From Glandiceps talaboti (lineage: Eukaryota > Hemichordata > Enteropneusta > Spengelidae): DNA of 64,000 nucleotides. Positions 35,410 through 47,204 of the stretch are shown here, in pieces. Made by a program: the position numbers and the translations under genes. The notes beneath the pieces were generated by a model, which was not told where the DNA came from, did not search any database, and worked only from the letters and a program-made list of their open reading frames with translations. Position 1 is the stretch's first letter. Every line of letters starts with the position of its first letter. The DNA lies in contig NC_135551.1 of the NCBI RefSeq assembly GCF_964340395.1, positions 17,641,003-17,705,002 on the forward strand. Reading direction: 5' to 3'.

Positions 35410-35873
35410 ATGCCTTATAAAGATTCTTATACTTTACACAATAAGTTAGCCGAGACATCTGTTTTGAAAGAAGTACTCAAAGACCCAGAACTCACTATTA
35501 AAGATAAGCAAACAATTCTTTTCAAACGCAATGGAGTACTATCGTTTCATTGGCAACGGCTCTCGGTTTGGTCATAACTACTATAGCTGTTGCAGTAGGA
35601 GTACCCACCAAATCTAGTAGTGGTAGTGGTAGCGGTAGCGGCGGTAGTGGTGGTGGTGGTGGTCCAGTAAAAGCAGTTATTAAACGTGTTACGGATGCAC
35701 TGAAATGGCTCGGTAATAAAGCAGCGATAGAACTGCCGGGTATTATAGGTTCTATTGTATCTTTTGTTTTAAAAACAGCGGGACAAGTGGTAGGATTTAT
35801 AGGTGAGCATGTATGGTTGTTGGCAACTGCAATGGCAGTGTACCTTTATGAACGGTTTAAAACGAAAATATAA
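35410..35873 (+). pseudogene. Partial tandem duplicate of the preceding gene's C-terminal domain
   Basis: ATG at 35410, preceded by the same leader as the capsid gene, starts MPYKDSYTLHNKLAETS. From the fourth codon on it parallels the end of the previous gene (NTLRNKLVETSALKEVL). A small indel near 35537 breaks the frame, after which LATALGLVITTIAVAVGV, a longer Ser-Gly linker and EHVWLLATAMAVYLYERF follow to TAA at 35871. It is therefore a chimera: capsid-gene leader and first codons joined to a copy of the membrane domain. Confidence 0.75.
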
Positions 35874-35892
35874 AAAAAATTAAAAAAAATTA

Positions 35893-35924
35893 TTTTGTAT
35901 ATTATTATAGTATAGTATAAGAAA
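35893..35924 (+). promoter_or_regulatory. AT-rich viral leader motif before the capsid gene
   Basis: TTTTGTATATTATTATAG then TATAGTATAAGAAA before ATG 35925. Shares TTTTGTAT-(A/T)TTAT-ATA with the other leaders. Confidence 0.45.
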
Positions 35925-37171
35925 ATGCCTTACAATAAAGAACTTCAAGGTGATTACTCAAAACTAAATGCACTTGGTAGTAAAGGAGAGCGAACTCATC
36001 ATGTTGTAACGTATAATCCAAATCATGCAAAACCGGGTGAGGTTTCATATATCAGGTGTCCAAAAACACTGTTGTTCTAACGGATAAATGTAATCTTGTC
36101 TTTGATCTTAAACTAGAAGGTCATAATAAAAACTTGTCTGCCAATGTCATCAGTCAAATAGTTTTAAAATTTGAGGGGGAAATCTTAATGGATTTAACAT
36201 GCTACAACTTAGTGCAAACGTATAAAGATCTGTGTTCAGATAGAACAAACAAAACACTGTATGGAATTCAGTCAGAAAATCTTAGAAAATTGAGAAGCGA
36301 TAATATTGATGGAGTCGGTGGCGGGGATTTCTTAGGAGAGGCTGCACTTCATAAGGCATACGGTAAAAAATATGCGATCGATCTTGCGAAATTACATCCT
36401 ATAACAAATGGTCATGGAGCCATATATCCTTCGAGCTTAGGTAGTCATATCGAATGGGAGATTACTCTTGCTCCTGTTAAACAAATCCTGGTGAGTGAAG
36501 ACACAGATGGTTGGGATTATACTTTAGCAAACATTCAACTTGAATATGAGACGATAAGAGACCCAAAGTTAGCTATGGAAATTAAGGGTTACTACAACAG
36601 TGGTAAAAGTTTTCTCTACGAACATATCCAATATTTCAGAACAATTAACTTCTCTGGTATGGATACCATTATTAACGAGAACATTAATATACCACATAGA
36701 AGCTTGAAAGGGATTTTCGTATTGTTCACCAAACCACAGCTACAAAATGCGTTAGACACCGAATTATTTTTTAATCCTAGTATTAATTCTGTTGCAGTAA
36801 CGATAGAAGGTATTGCAAATAAAGTGTATGCACATGGATTATCTCCCAGAAAATTTTGGGAAGAAACCAGACGTTATTTCATGGCATCTGAGTTCTGCTG
36901 CTACGCTGGTAAAGCAATTGATAAACTAGAGAAAGTAACCAAGGCCACCTTTCTGCCTAATAAATACTGTTTGTTTATTGATTTAAGAAGTTTTAAGGAT
37001 AACAGGTATCATGGTAGTGGTCTGAAAGTCATGAATACAAAAGATGGAGTTCAGCTGGAAATTAAACGAGAGGCTACAAATCCGCAAGAAAGAATAACTG
37101 CAAATATTTTCATCATAAGTGATGCCAATCTTAATATTAAAGAATTTAAATTAAAATCTATTTTATATTAA
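35925..37171 (+). pseudogene. Probable major capsid protein (double jelly roll), one frameshift
   Basis: ATG at 35925 after a TTTTGTATATTATTATA leader. The first 51 codons (MPYNKELQGDYSKLNALG, HHVVTYNPNHAKPGE) end at a TAA at 36078, and the rest is in another frame from about 36050 to TAA at 37169. The shift near 36050 is a single small indel. The long frame has SLGSHIEWEITLAP, LANIQLEYETIRDPKLAM, INENINIPHRSLKGIFVLF, FNPSINSVAVTIEGIANKVY and LFIDLRSFKDNRYHGSGL. This matches what I know of a capsid family common in integrase-bearing elements of cnidarians and other invertebrates. About 415 codons. Strand-rich with no hydrophobic helix, next to the packaging ATPase. Confidence 0.72.
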
Positions 37172-37177
37172 TATAAA

Positions 37178-37776
37178 ATGATCTGCTTGAACACCCTTTC
37201 AATATGCTTATCAGTGCTCTGACATATTCGGGTAAAACAGAGTTCGTTATGCAACTGTTACAGACACATTACAGGAATGTCTTCGATTACATAATCATAA
37301 TCTGTCCGACGTTCATAACCAATAAAGCTTACGATAAAAAAATTATTTACAAAGACCCGGACATTATTATAATGATTCTCAACATAGAAAAAATAAATGA
37401 AAGTATTGAACTTGCGTATGAGTGTTATAAAAATACAAAAAGTCTAATCATACTAGATGACTGCGCTTTCACAAAAGATGTCAAATCTTGTGTCAATATT
37501 TTAACAAAATTGGCATTTTCAGCTCATCATGATAATATTAGCGCATGGGTACTTACGCAACAATTTACGAGTATCGCCAAGACATTTCGAGAAAATATTT
37601 GCATGCTTGTTCTTTATTACATACCGAGTAAAAATGATGTTAAAGAGATAATTGAAAAATGTGGAATGGAATTAAATAAAAAAGAAATTAATGAATTTAT
37701 AAAACAATTAAAATATACTCCTTACAGCAAATTAGTGTTTCGATTAAGACAACCTTATAGTATAGATCTGGTATAA
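37178..37776 (+). pseudogene. A32/FtsK-HerA-like DNA packaging ATPase, N-terminus frame-broken
   Basis: The Walker A region reads MLISALTYSGKTEFVMQLL, with Ala-Leu where Gly-Pro is usual before T-x-S-G-K-T. Walker B is TKSLIILDDCAF. A polar sensor-like segment follows (AWVLTQQFTSIAKTF). About 199 codons from the likely ATG at 37178-37180, but that ATG is out of frame with the body. The in-frame codons from about 37177 include LLEHPFNMLIS, so a one-base shift near the start has disabled the N-terminus. By family it would drive genome entry into capsids. It ends at TAA 37774. The adjacent capsid gene supports the role. Confidence 0.8.
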
Positions 37777-37880
37777 TGTTAATCAATGATATTTTATGAC
37801 TATTTATTTCATTAGTTATCATCTACTTTTTTTATAAAATAAAAAATAAAATAAAATGTATTTTTATATTATATATCAAA

Positions 37881-38483
37881 ATGGAACAGACGTTTATAGA
37901 TATTTTACAGCCAGTTGAATCAGTATCAACAACACCGGAACAGGTGTCTCCAATAGCTAAGTACAGAGAAAGATTACTATGTATCATTGCTGCTGGGCAA
38001 TCAAAAGCTTTCTTAGGAAAAAAATTCACTCTGGAATATATTGAAAAATCGACCGATAAAAAAATTGAAAAGTATTATAAGATATATGAAAGCACTTACA
38101 GTTCTCTCGTAAGTGACAATATTGTAAATGTAGTTTTATTTGGGATTAGTAAATTAGTAGGACTTGTGCTTCCAGAGCATGATGTGAATAAATGAAGTGA
38201 TGACCTGAAGAACAATTTTCTTGTTACGAATCAATTCAAACAACTTACTGGAAAGTTAGCATACAGTTATGGCCCTCTTTTAGCATTGACAAGTGGTGGT
38301 CTCACTATTTTAAATAACATTAACTTTTCAACACATACTTGTCCTAAGCAAAGTGACTTAAATGACTTTAATGAAGTTAAAAAGAGTGACTTCAGACAAC
38401 ATGAACAAGTTCTTGATCAAGTTTGTGATCATGTTCTTGTTCAAGATCTTGAAAAGAACTTGGAACTTGACTTAATTGAATAG
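37881..38483 (+). pseudogene. Unknown viral gene with one in-frame TGA
   Basis: ATG at 37881 after TTTTTATATTATATATCAAA. It reads SPIAKYRERLLCIIAAGQSK, AFLGKKFTLEYIEKSTDKKI and NIVNVVLFGISKLVGLVLP, then a TGA at 38193-38195. The same frame continues through DDLKNNFLVTNQFKQLTGKL and AYSYGPLLALTSGGLTILNN to TAG at 38481. About 200 codons in total. I know this protein only as an unnamed companion of similar capsid/ATPase elements. Its repetitive C-terminal tail (LDQVCDHVLVQDLEKNLEL) is part of a local duplication. Confidence 0.6.
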
Positions 38484-38509
38484 AGTTTCAAAAATTAAAG
38501 TAAAAAATA

Positions 38510-38537
38510 TTTTGCATTATATATAACAGTGTAAAAA
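38510..38537 (+). promoter_or_regulatory. AT-rich viral leader motif (duplicated copy)
   Basis: TTTTGCATTATATATAACAG ending just before ATG 38538. The partner copy is at 58923-58950. Confidence 0.45.
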
Positions 38538-38632
38538 ATGAGTGATATAGAACAGACTCAAACAGACGTTATCTTCTTGGTTTATTTCGGTATCTTCTTG
38601 ATTTATTTCAGCATCGAGTACTTGTCCTAAGC
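38538..38632 (+). pseudogene. Truncated duplicate of the 5' end of the gene at 58951
   Basis: ATG at 38538 reads MSDIEQTQTDV, against MSDTEQTQTETV at 58951. It then runs into unrelated hydrophobic codons and stops within about 30 residues. It is the by-product of the local tandem duplication and keeps the upstream leader TTTTGCATTATATATAACAG. Confidence 0.7.
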
Positions 38633-38674
38633 AAAGTAACTTAAATGACTTTAATAAAGTTGAAAAGAGTGACT

Positions 38675-38677
38675 TAA
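38675..38677. repeat. Target-site duplication TAA, left
   Basis: TAA directly before CACTAG. It pairs with TAA at 58829-58831. Collapsing the two gives GACTTAAGACAAC, matching the paralogous GACTTCAGACAAC at 38398-38410. Confidence 0.88.
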
Positions 38678-38936
38678 CACTAGTAGAAAAAATAGTACAG
38701 TTTACGACACTTTCCGTACTATAGTTCAGATTGAGTTCAATTCTGTACTTTTATGCTGATGAGGTGGACGTTTCTGTACTTTCCCATTAGCGCCTGTCTA
38801 ATCGGATTATACTCGATCTGAAAAATAGTTCAGATTGCGAGTCGGAAGTGATTTGAATACATTTGCATTTAGTTCAGAATATATTCATGAGTTCACCCCC
38901 ATAACCGGGCAGTAAACAAATGAATATTCAAATCTA
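38678..38936. repeat. CACTA left terminal inverted repeat, 259 bp
   Basis: Begins CACTAGTAG and ends GAATATTCAAATCTA. Inside it short motifs recur (AGTTCAGATTG, TAGTTCAGA, TCTGTACTTT), resembling the subterminal repeats bound by CACTA transposases. It is the exact inverse of 58570-58828 as far as I could compare. Confidence 0.9.
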
Positions 38937-39951
38937 CCGTGCTTGCAATCAATACGTACATAAACGCTATACGTGTAGCTAGTGTATTCGATACATATGT
39001 ATGTATATAAGCAGGCTTATGATATGAACTACATGGTTAGGACGTACGTAGATTGTAATATCACAGGGCTCATTTTGAAATAAATGTTCGTAGTACGCCT
39101 TTTCATTATGCACTACATACCGCCACCACTAAACGTGTTTCACATTTCTACGCGTTTGATGCATAGTAATACAGATTTAGATGACATGACAATCGTTTCC
39201 AATAATAGTTTAAAATTGGGCCACAAATATTGCTAGTGTATGGAGCTTCTTAACAAACCTGACCGGCCAATAGCGTCAACAAACTCACAGTAGAGACGTG
39301 CTGACAGATTTGAGTCTGTGGACATTATTTCTAGCTAAGTAAAATTGAGTGACTATTGGGAATATTATATGGCATCCATGTCGTCCATGTCGTCTATAGT
39401 TTCTGACTGACCGTGTTATGTACAACGTAACGCTGAACGAAATACGGTCCATCAGGAATTAACTAGACTAACCTCTATGGGAATAGTATTCTTGTCCATG
39501 TGTCGTTTATAGAACAATTAAGTGTTAGGGTGTGATCTTCACAGTAATAAACAAGCCTTTAGAAGAACAACAGGTATTCACGCCTCAAATATCTTGGGCA
39601 TCATCCAAATTACGATCATGAGCACCAAAGTAAAGGAAATACTTAATGACGTTCGGCATGCAGAACCCCCCCCCCCCGGGCCCGTACCTATGGGTACATG
39701 CCCGGCATCCATGTAACTGTTATATCACTCTACGTGACGATTCTGAGGGCCCTCATCTCTTATTCTCTTGTTTTATTTCAATTATACTCATAACTCCTGT
39801 TTTTATAGTATAACTGTACAATTGGCTTCGATCAGTGCATTCCAGATTTTCATGAGTCATGAGTGCACATTGCACAGATATCTGCAGAATACTTAAAAGG
39901 ATTATGGGTAATGTATGCATATGCGGGAAAAACAAACTGCTGTAAGGAGCA

Positions 39952-40105
39952 TAGTCTCGCTGCCAGACTCGAGACTATCGTCCCTAATCTGTTTACCGAG
40001 CGGCGCAGCCGCGAGAAGAGCGGGACCAGTCCCCCTCTATTCTCGCGGCTGCGCCGCTCGGTAAACAGATTAGGGACGATAGTCTCGAGTCTGGCAGCGA
40101 GACTA
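39952..40105. mobile_element. 154-bp fold-back with 9-bp target duplication (Mutator-like MITE)
   Basis: The ends are TAGTCTCGCTGCCAGACTCG and its inverse. The arms are about 66 bp, essentially perfect, and GC-rich compared with the flanks, around a loop of about 22 bp. Flanking 9-bp direct repeats TAAGGAGCA lie at 39943-39951 and 40106-40114. A 9-bp duplication is typical of Mutator-like elements. Confidence 0.85.
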
Positions 40106-41251
40106 TAAGGAGCACTGACTTTGCCCTCATATCTTCATCCCATTTTGCACTGAAGAAGTTTCACATGGCTCTCATATTTCATATATACTCTTTCTAAATA
40201 TATGGTGATGCAACATGAGTGAAAATAACTGGGGTTAACTAAGTTTGGTAGTCAATATAGCAGGTTTACCATCAAACTGACGCAAAATTTGTTTCAAATT
40301 TGTCTAGTAAAAACCGTTGGCCCAGTTGTCGATTAGGCTTACAAGTTACACAGAGCATGATAAGACACTGTGAATGGTGCAAATAAACAACGTGCGAAAT
40401 GCCAAATACCAAATGCAAACAATACAAGCGAACAAAAGGGCCTGTATGCACTCTAATAGCCCGATATTTTGCCTAAAATCAGGCTCACATGTGCGAACGG
40501 TGTGTTTTTGACGTACCTAGTAGGCAGTGATGTAGATAATAGCCGGTTACCGGTCACAACGCCCAGCTATAACTTATAAGTATAACAGTTGTGGGACCGG
40601 CTTAGGAAAGTACTCAAACCTGACGATCATTGAACAAATTCTAAGGTTGGAAAATTAAATATGAGTTGCCCGGGAGTTCTAATAGCAAGTAAAATACCCA
40701 AAGTGTAAACAAAAAGATAAATTAATTCATAATTATTTGGAAAACATTAGACGATTACGCAGTAAAACAAGACTGGCCACGCTATCGCTAGCGAAAGCCT
40801 TCGAACTAGTTTCATAACGACCGGACGTTGAAGGAAGCGCGAAGCGAAGTGTGAGGTCAATGTGACGTCTCATGATGATGTATGATGCATCAACATGACG
40901 TTTACGTAGAGTTGCACTAAATGTTTTCTAAACTTCAGTGGAAAGAATTTTTGTCGATCAGACACTGACTATGTTTAAATTCTTAAAACATCTGAGAAAA
41001 CTGAAGAGGGGAAGCAAAATGTGACACTGACAGACAAGCCAGACGTACGGCACATGTACAGAAGGCGAGGCACACCCTCTGATGCAAACTGGACAATTAT
41101 CGTGCGTGTCACGTATAAGGCATCAGATGTAATACATGTAGCTAACCAAATATTCTTGTACTGCAGTCTTTCTTGTAACAGGTATTGGAAATTGTCAGAA
41201 ACCTGATGATTTTATGACTGAATAAGTTTCGATACGGAGACGAGAGAGAGG

Positions 41252-41362
<111 letters not shown>

Positions 41363-42300
41363 GAGACCAAACTAGAGTCGGTACTCACCCCACCACGACA
41401 TATGCATTTTTGTGATTTTGAAACGATAAAGAATGTTAATATGGATATTGGGACGATTGGAAATCGGACGATGTGAATCGTAATCGAATATCTCAGACCA
41501 TCCACAATATATGTCGTGTTGACTTAGGCGATCCCAGAAACCATTCTTAGTTTACCCCTTTCACATATATTATCAACCATGCTAATGTTTTGAAACAAAT
41601 CTCGATTAACAGGTAATTTAGCGCTTGAAAGATGGCGACGTCCATAACCCCCCCCCCCGGCTGCACATATTTTAATATGCAATTATACATTACCCCCTCC
41701 CCATACACGTCAGAGAAGTACAGTATGGTACACTATATGACACACTGTAAGCTAACAGTGGAAATCAACTTCAGTGTCCATACATATCAGACATAGAGAT
41801 TTCTTTACAAATGGATGTGGGCTCATTGGGCTGTAACCTGTACTTGGAAAAACTTAACCAGCAGAGTTTTCTTTTTGAATCCTATGTCTTGACAGAAACG
41901 GCACCCCCCTTCGATAACTAGTGGGGAGGGTGTGTCCCCCTCCCACAGTAGGCAATTGTTTGAAAAATAAGGACATGTAGGAGGCCATTTAGCGGCATAA
42001 TATTTCAAACCATACACATTATTGGAAGCCATAAAGTACTTGAAAATTGTCTTCAATACCCAAATTGTACTCTCATTAAATTATTTTACAACTGTATTAC
42101 CTACGCTTTAACTAATACATAGATATTTTGGCAGACACACACATTCGTTTGGCCATTGGCTGCCTAATAATTAAATGTGTGGTAGGTAAATGAAGTGAAC
42201 AATTTTGCAAAGTACAAGGTAAACGATTGCTCCTGTGGTTTGAATGTTCAACAAAGTCTCCACACAGAGAGATAGAGCAAGAGAGAAGGAGACATACGGC

Positions 42301-42302
<2 letters not shown>

Positions 42303-42350
<48 letters not shown>
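42303..42350. repeat. (GA)n microsatellite
   Basis: About 23 GA units. Downstream sequence (42366-42480) is a diverged relative of 48172-48290, so both may belong to one dispersed repeat. Confidence 0.95.
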
Positions 42351-42351
<1 letters not shown>

Positions 42352-42539
42352 TACACTTATACAAATGTAAATTTACTTGGTAAACAACTGCTCCTGAGGT
42401 TTAATTTTGGTTCAAATCATGAGCAGAATATTCGGGGGCCCTTTCAGACCATCACAATTGTCATGCCCCCCTCCCTTTGAACCTCAATTTTGTTCATGCC
42501 CCCCCCCCCCCCCCCCGTAAATTCTGACTCCAGCATAAT

Positions 42540-43390
42540 TTCAAATTTATTCCGAGCTCGGTATTACAGGCATTCGACTAGAGTCTTTATACCTCAAAGA
42601 TATACAACAGTCCATTTCTGTACAAGGCATATCAGAAACCAAACATTTGCAGTGTGGAGTGTCACAAAACCCTGTGCTTGGTCCACTCTTACACGCGTAT
42701 GCTGTCTATACACATCACCACTTGGAAAGCTAATCCGACATCAAAATCTCAATATGCAACAACATGCAGACGACAACCAGATTTACCAATATATTTCCCC
42801 AATCACATACGTCAACTACAGTAACTAAGATGGAAACTGTTGCACATGATATTAAACGACCCAAAATAAGCTAGTTTAATGATGGCAAAACCGAGGTCCT
42901 CCTTATCACGTCTCAGTTCAACAGGCTTCCTCGTCTCATGAACCACATCAACATGGGATCGTCTTCTGTGCAGTTAGTGGATTCAGCATGTACCATTTGT
43001 GTAACAATTGATGACCGTTATAACCTCAAGAAGCACATCTCGTTGACATGTAGATCAGTTCTTTTTCACCCCCGAACAATAGGTCGCATCATTGACAGTG
43101 GAGGGGGCCCCTCCACTGTCTATGGTCGCATACGCCAGTATCTTACAAACGGAGTTTGTCAGAACCTTGGTCATGCACTTATATCATCGATACCTGACTA
43201 CTGAATGGCCCTTCTGTATGGGCTGCCAGCTAAAAACATTGTCCCTCATGAACATGCCCAAAATACAGCAGCTAGGATTGTGTCAGGTACAAAGAAAACA
43301 GATGACGTCACATCGGTTCTTTCAATAACACAGTTTAGTTAGAAATCACACTGGCGTCAAGTGCAGTTACATAATATACCAGTAGGTAGG
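42540..43390 (+). pseudogene. LINE reverse-transcriptase relic (CR1/L2/Jockey-like)
   Basis: Translated fragments include the degenerate SGVPQGSVLGPLL-type motif (CGVSQNPVLGPL in one frame), then YTSPLGKLIRHQNLN and HADDNQIYQYI, which corresponds to the catalytic YADDTQLY box with Tyr changed to His. The thumb-like part follows (NHINMGSSSVQLVDSAC, DDRYNLKKHISLTCRS). Frames shift several times and a micro-palindrome is inserted at 43090-43123. Non-functional. Confidence 0.7.
43090..43123. mobile_element. 34-bp palindromic micro-insertion with 8-bp duplication
   Basis: It runs from CATTGACAGTGGAGG to CCTCCACTGTCTAT and is flanked by GGTCGCAT at 43082-43089 and 43124-43131. It sits inside the LINE relic. 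Same family (CATAGAC...GTCTATG ends) as 45453, 47601 and 54188. Confidence 0.72.
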
Positions 43391-43409
43391 GCCTACATGT
43401 ACATGTAGT

Positions 43410-43435
43410 CTCAGGTCACTACATTGTGGTCTGAG
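43410..43435. mobile_element. 26-bp palindromic micro-insertion, second family
   Basis: CTCAGGTCACTA...TGTGGTCTGAG flanked by ATGTAGT at 43403-43409 and 43436-43442. Shares CTCAG(A/G)(C/T)CAC ends with 58274-58305. Confidence 0.68.
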
Positions 43436-44175
43436 ATGTAGTTTACACCACTATGACCCAAGAACTTGAAACAGGGCTGAGGAGAAGTGGTCTGAGGTTA
43501 AAGTTTTGCAGCTCTCGTTCAGCAATCTCAAAACATTTCAGCCTACTTCCCGTAATGAACACTTGTCAAGCATTTTTGTAGCTCCCATACTCAAAGACTA
43601 CATATATGTTTATATACGACTCAAAATATAACACTGAAATTTACTTTGAACACGTTCAGTTTCAGTAGACCTATTAAAACCCAAAATCTCCACTGTATAA
43701 TTTAATATCGGTAATAGTTTACAGTCAAAAACTTTTAAATTTAGTTTTGACTAGGAGGTCCCCAAGTTTTGCAAGTTGACTCATGACCGCAATCATTGCT
43801 TTACTCGCTTGAGCTGCAAGCGCTAAATACCATAGACCACTGCTTGACATAATCACGCCTAGATATTCATAAAAAGCGAACAACGTCGAGTTTATGACCA
43901 CCAATAACCACTTTTCAATTTTCTTAAGAATTTCATCTCTTAGTAAATACAATAATTTTAGTTTTGACATACATGTAATTTACTTTCAAAAGACAATGTT
44001 AGAAACCCCTACCCCATTGATTCCTGTGGGAACATGCCTTTCGTGAAGAAAAAATGGTTACATAACATGTCTACAAGAATTGTTGGAGAATGTCTATGTA
44101 GAATGCCACACTGATCCCATATCCACACCTTGAGTTTTATTTTTATTGTTCTTCAATGATCTCCTTCAAAGTAAT

Positions 44176-44560
44176 AGTCTGGATGCCAATATGGTTTCTA
44201 ACTAAACCACGTCTAGCCAAAAGCCCCTCAAATAGCACAAAAAGTTGTTCACCCAATCAGTGAAACCTAAATGTTTTGGTGATGTAAACAGTATATAAGT
44301 AGCATCATGGGCTGACAAATATACCACATTTGAACATTACTGTCCCAATAAACACTAACTTTATGAGGGACTGTGTTATTGGTTAGAGTTTTGTGATTTA
44401 TTAACAAAGACATGATGTTAATGACTGTGTGGGTGGCTGTAAATGAATTTTAAATTGCATCTCATGCATTTCAAGACTTCTAGAGTAACGACTCTGACTA
44501 TACTTTGAGTGGAGGTATAAATGGTAATGATACAGTATAGGAACTAGACTATCAAAGTAA
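44176..44560. repeat. Dispersed repeat that preserves an empty micro-insertion site
   Basis: GGATGCCAATATGG...TCTAACTAAACCACG at 44180-44215 and GAGTGGAGGTATAAATGGTA at about 44508 are paralogous to 54158-54300. There the second copy has a 36-bp palindrome inserted after ACTAAAC. Confidence 0.65.
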
Positions 44561-44848
44561 TTACCTTGTCCAAAAGACTACAGTCGGATATTAATCTCAC
44601 CATTAATGCCTGAATTTATGTCTATCAAGGTGGATCTGATAAGATCATGGAAATCGAGAAACTTTCATCACTTTGGACTTGAGCATTGAATACATTTGTG
44701 AAGTACTCAGACCATGATTCATGTTTTTTTTTAGAGATTAATTCCACTAGATCGTCCACTAAATCGTCCACGAAAACAAATACATTCTATCATTCCACCA
44801 TGTCACTCAACAACGCGCATCGAATTCTATCACTTGAATTTCCGTTAT

Positions 44849-44958
44849 TTAGTCGTCTGAAGATCGTAACGGCCTCCGTACCATAACTTGTGTACTTTGT
44901 GTAAATACAGCTCTACTTCTCAGTATTGAGCACTTTTCCTTCAGTTTATGACTTACCT

Positions 44959-45051
<93 letters not shown>
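44849..45051. repeat. Relic of the TA-linked fold-back family plus (TA)n
   Basis: CGTACCATAACTTGTGTACT and CTCTACTTCTCAGTATTGAG match the outer arm of the element at 5090-5160 in inverted order, followed directly by (TA)n at 44961-45051. Only one arm remains. Confidence 0.68.
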
Positions 45052-45053
<2 letters not shown>

Positions 45054-45452
45054 CCATTGCTCGGTTGACGGCAACGCGGTCAAAGATATCGGGTTCTTTG
45101 CACAATACACGTGTATATAGAAATGATGTCCCTTAAATTTCCCCTCTTTTCATTCTTGCTCTTTTCAACTACAATATAGATTTTGATAATTTCCATAGGT
45201 CTCACGAGATATACTCTTCAAGGAAAAACAAGTTCGTGTCGGAGTTTGACACGAGAATAGTCTGTGCTTGGAGTAATTATACTGTCAGTATAATTTCTCA
45301 AAGGTATGTGTTATCGTGGAAGTTTAAACATTATTTATACTTTAATGGTGTTATAGATTTTGACCCAAGCTATGCATGCCACGGTCACAAGCTATATTGC
45401 GTCAGATCGATTTGCCAAACAAGTTTGCCAGAATTAACGCATCCCATCAAAC

Positions 45453-45485
45453 CATGGACCCTCCACAAAGGTGGAGTGTCTATGG
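45453..45485. mobile_element. 33-bp palindromic micro-insertion
   Basis: CATGGACCCTCCAC...GTGGAGTGTCTATGG with flanking TCAAAC at 45447-45452 and 45486-45491. Same family as 43090, 47601 and 54188. Confidence 0.65.
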
Positions 45486-45729
45486 TCAAACAAATGACAG
45501 GTCGCAGAAACTATGGTCATGGAAGTATGAACGTCGTTTATACTTGTACGCCGTGACATACAATGAGCGCAGTGCCATGATTGACCGGATTATTCAGTGT
45601 CGACAATCCCAGTTAATATAATCCCAAAGGCAAACTTGTTTTATTTACCACCTTGCCAAGCAACACAGGGTGGTGGCGAGGCGAAGTTGTAATGTACTGT
45701 CGCTTTGATATTCACGATTTTGGAAAGGA

Positions 45730-46646
45730 AATAGATAACATCGGGTTAGATCTTGAGAGTAAATAAGAAGAAAAGAAGAGTTAATTTGAAATCAGTGATA
45801 AACGAGTTGTCTATTTTTAAGAAACTAAATATAAGGAAAGCTATGGGTCCTGATAACATATGTGGTAGGTTACTGAATGTCTATGCATCGCAGTTAGCTA
45901 GTGTTTCCAGTAGATTGTTCAATTGGTCGTACAATGATCATACGATATCAACCATTTGGAAAACATCTACCATCTGTCCGGTCCCTAAAAACTTCCAAGG
46001 CATCGTCCTGTAGCACTGACTTCCATTGTGATGAAATGCTTCGAGCGTATTTTACTTTGTCAAAACCCACAAAAACATTCACACCTTGACCCATACCAAT
46101 TTACATATTAAAGTAATAGAGGTACTGATAATGCAACTCTCACATTACTTCACGATGCGTATACACATCTTGAAAAACCAAGTTCATTTGTAAGACTATT
46201 GGTTATTGATTTTTCATCAGTCGTTAACAGAAGTCAACCAAACATGATGGCTCATAAACTTAGTTATTTAAACGTTAACCCCAAACTCATCCTCTGGATA
46301 ATGGATTTTCTTGTCAACCTTTCCCAGTTTGTTCGCTACCAAAAATTAAGTTCAGCCTTCCATTCAACATTTAGGGGTGCCTCACAGAGCACGATACTCT
46401 CACACAAACTATTTACACTTTACACAAATGACTGCTCATCAGGTACCGATACAAATCCACTTATCAAATATTCTGATAACTCTGCATTAGTTGACCTGTC
46501 AAATTCTGACCGTACTTATTTCGATGAAGTTGATAGGTTTGTTACTTGGTGTAAAGAAAACTACTTGGACGAAAGGTCGACTTTAGGAAGAACCCTAAAG
46601 TAGTGCCCGACCTTTTTATTGACAATGTTAAAGTTGAACAGGTGAC

Positions 46647-46722
<76 letters not shown>

Positions 46723-47165
46723 AACAGTCTTGGATAATAAATCAAATGTTAAGGCCAACACAGATTTCATTAACAAGAAATGTCAATCTAGAGTTTACTG
46801 TCTACAACAATTGAGGGGCCTAAAATTTTGTAAATGCCAAGGTATTACAGACATTCTATCGGAGTTTTGAGTCGGTTTAACATTTTCTTTTTTGTGCTGG
46901 TTTGGTAGTCTAGGGACTAGCTACAAGAGTGTCTTGAACAAAATTGTAAATGTGTTTAGTAAAGTATTGAGTGAAAAGTAGACTAATTTGAATGAAATGT
47001 TTACATCTCGTGTACAAAACAAAGCTGGGAAAATGGTAAATGACAAAGGCCACATTATGTCCCAACACTTTGAACTCCTGCCATCAGGGAGACGATTTCG
47101 TGTCCCTAAATTCAGAACAGTCAGAACCAAATCAAGTTTTGTGCCCACTTCAACTAAATTTTAAA
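45730..47165 (+). pseudogene. LINE reverse-transcriptase relic with (TA)n inserted
   Basis: Carries LNIRKAMGPDNICGRLLNVY (the K-A-x-G-P-D-x-I block of LINE reverse transcriptases), STICPVPK, FVRYQKLSSAFHSTFRGASQ and IKYSDNSALVDL, where the catalytic Y-A-D-D box is Y-S-D-N. The 3' portion after the (TA)n at 46648-46721 includes HFELLPSGRRFRVPKFRT, typical of the C-terminus of Rex/CR1-like LINEs. Several stops and shifts are present. Inactive. Confidence 0.75.
46648..46721. repeat. (TA)n microsatellite inside the LINE relic
   Basis: About 36 TA units splitting the reverse-transcriptase relic. Confidence 0.96.
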
Positions 47166-47204
47166 CCAAACTAAATAATTCTATTTCAAAGACATCTGCT
47201 CTGC

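Larger units (their letters stand above)
38337..38677 (+). repeat. Local tandem duplication of a viral segment (first copy and start of second)
   Basis: The stretch 38337-38566 (tail of the preceding gene, leader, and first codons of the next gene) is repeated at 38619-38677 and resumes at 58829-58977, across the CACTA insertion. The two copies differ by several substitutions and a 24-bp indel. Between them lies a 52-bp spacer with a doubled TATCTTCTTG(G/A)TTTATTTC unit. Confidence 0.85.

Noticed and set aside
32283-38195. TGA recoding (readthrough or altered genetic code) in viral genes
   Set aside because: The same element also has an internal TAA and many frameshifts, so ordinary decay explains the stops.
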